From Acidobacteriaceae bacterium (GTDB lineage Bacteria; Acidobacteriota; Terriglobia; Terriglobales; Acidobacteriaceae), in assembly GCA_027449965.1 (NCBI GenBank), contig DAIDKP010000025.1:1-64000 (forward strand): a stretch of 64,000 nt of DNA, read 5' to 3'. The notes below the pieces were generated by a model. That model did not search any database, was not told where the DNA came from, and saw only the letters and a program-made list of their open reading frames with translations. A program made the position numbers and the translations under genes. Positions 63,372-64,000 of this stretch are shown here, piece by piece (position 1 is the stretch's first letter; every line of letters starts with the position of its first letter).

Positions 63372-63569
63372 GTGAACGATAAAATGCGCGGCATTCTGGC
63401 AATTCTCGTCGGCTTCTTCGCTCTCTATGAGGGCTGGAAGCTCTATCAAATTCGTCCCAACCACTGGCAAACATGGATGGAACTCATCCTCGGTCCTGTG
63501 CTCATCGGCCTTGGCATCTGGCGCTTCCGCCGCAATCCAAAATCCAAGCTCGACGAACTGCTCAAGTAG
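63372..63569 (+). CDS. Small two-span membrane protein, unknown
   Basis: 65 aa from GTG 63372, which has GGAG six bases upstream; ATG 63360 is an in-frame alternative. Two hydrophobic helices ([18 protein letters not shown] and [17 protein letters not shown]) joined by a short polar loop, and a basic C-terminus. No family recognised. The gene ends 9 bp before the TMEM175-like gene, so both may be one unit. Confidence 0.65.
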   Translation: MNDKMRGILAILVGFFALYEGWKLYQIRPNHWQTWMELILGPVLIGLGIWRFRRNPKSKLDELLK

Positions 63570-63578
63570 GCGCTTGCG

Positions 63579-64000
63579 TGACGACGCTCTACAACCGCAT
63601 TCAGGGGCGCAGCGTCGAGCGCCTGAGCGCGCTCAGCGACGGCATCTTTGCAGTCGCCATGACCCTGCTCGTTCTGGATATTCACCTGCCCGCAGCTTCG
63701 TCGATTCACTCGCAATCCGAACTGCTGCACGCGCTCGCCGAGATGGCTCCGCAGTGGGCCACTTACCTGATGAGTTTCCTCACTCTGGGCATCTTCTGGG
63801 CCGGGCAGCAGACACAGCTCAATCACTTCGCCGAAGGCAGCCGCGACCTCACCTGGATTCATCTCGGCTTTCTCTTCGCCATCACGCTGCTCCCGCTCTC
63901 CACGCGACTCCTCGGTGAGTTCATCGCCTTCCCAGCCGCGCTGCTCGTCTATTGGGCAAATATCTTCCTCGCCGGAGCCACGCTCTACTGGAGCTGGAAG
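63579..64000 (+). CDS. TMEM175-family membrane protein (5' part)
   Basis: Open frame from GTG 63579 to the window end, 140 codons seen. It starts with RSVERLSALSDGIFAVAMTLLVLDI, matching the R-x-x-x-F-S-D-G-x-F-A-I-A motif of TMEM175 (DUF1211) potassium-selective channels, here with Leu in place of Phe. Several membrane helices follow (WATYLMSFLTLGIFWAG, IHLGFLFAITLLPLSTRLL, AALLVYWANIFLAGATLY). The C-terminus is outside the window. Confidence 0.85.

Noticed and set aside
1-64000. tRNA, rRNA, CRISPR arrays, insertion sequences, prophage
   Set aside because: I saw no cloverleaf-like sequence, no regularly spaced identical repeats, no transposase or integrase and no phage structural genes; a dedicated tool run would be needed to exclude short RNAs.

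Overview
The window reads as a chromosomal segment of an acidobacterium, most likely a member of Terriglobia/Acidobacteriaceae. This is inferred from the high GC content, a very large Oar-type TonB-dependent receptor with a carboxypeptidase-regulatory N-terminus paired with a LacI regulator, secreted GH27 and GH20 glycosidases, and the general gene mix. I see no rRNA, tRNA, CRISPR array, phage or insertion sequence. The first gene (TolC family) and the last gene (TMEM175 family) run off the window edges.

Layout. 1-6400: a complete tripartite efflux operon (adaptor, RND pump, outer-membrane factor) on the minus strand, with a 17-bp perfect palindrome in front of it and a small membrane protein upstream. 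6798-12111: a multihaem cytochrome locus made of a decahaem MtrA/DmsE-like cytochrome, a large MtrB/PioB-like outer-membrane barrel, a small class I cytochrome c and a six-haem NapC/NirT-like membrane cytochrome. Together these can form an electron path from the quinone pool across the outer membrane. 12433-23429: housekeeping and metabolic genes (araB, rlmH, cobO, cupin, accD, glycosyltransferase, PHP protein, LOG protein, typA, msrA). 23509-28407: Oar-like receptor and divergent LacI regulator, with two near-identical LacI-type operators between them. 28426-31343: a nitrosative-stress module, ric-nnrS, with a divergent Crp/Fnr regulator. 31476-33781: YdcF-like protein, nitroreductase and an unrecognised protein. 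34062-36929: a three-gene envelope set (PA2779-like protein, C39-type cysteine peptidase, TPR plus beta-barrel protein). 37135-43002: moaC, secreted proteins, GH27, SGNH esterase, purD. 43084-44864: a two-gene ATPase/DUF4276 pair of lower GC that looks like a defence system. 44961-50453: a small membrane protein, miaA, a CpxRA-like two-component system with tandem decamer repeats, an ECF sigma factor and a metallo-beta-lactamase-fold protein. 50640-58214: GH20 hexosaminidase, a hypothetical, superoxide dismutase, pgi and an M28 peptidase. 58299-63169: the glycine cleavage operon gcvT-(YciI-like)-gcvH-gcvPA-gcvPB. 63372-64000: small membrane proteins.

The most interesting observation links two regions. 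The decahaem/porin operon and the ric-nnrS operon each carry the same CRP-like dyad, CAGTGAC-N4-GTCACC. In both, the dyad centre lies exactly 29.5 bp upstream of a -10-like hexamer, which is class II (-41.5) geometry. The Crp/Fnr gene next to the second copy has an R-E-x-x-x-R recognition helix like that of CRP, which reads GTGA half-sites. This suggests that one regulator controls both the outer-membrane electron conduit and the nitric-oxide response. Other candidates for new biology are the PA2779/C39/barrel trio, the ATPase-DUF4276 pair and an RND pump with altered proton-relay residues.
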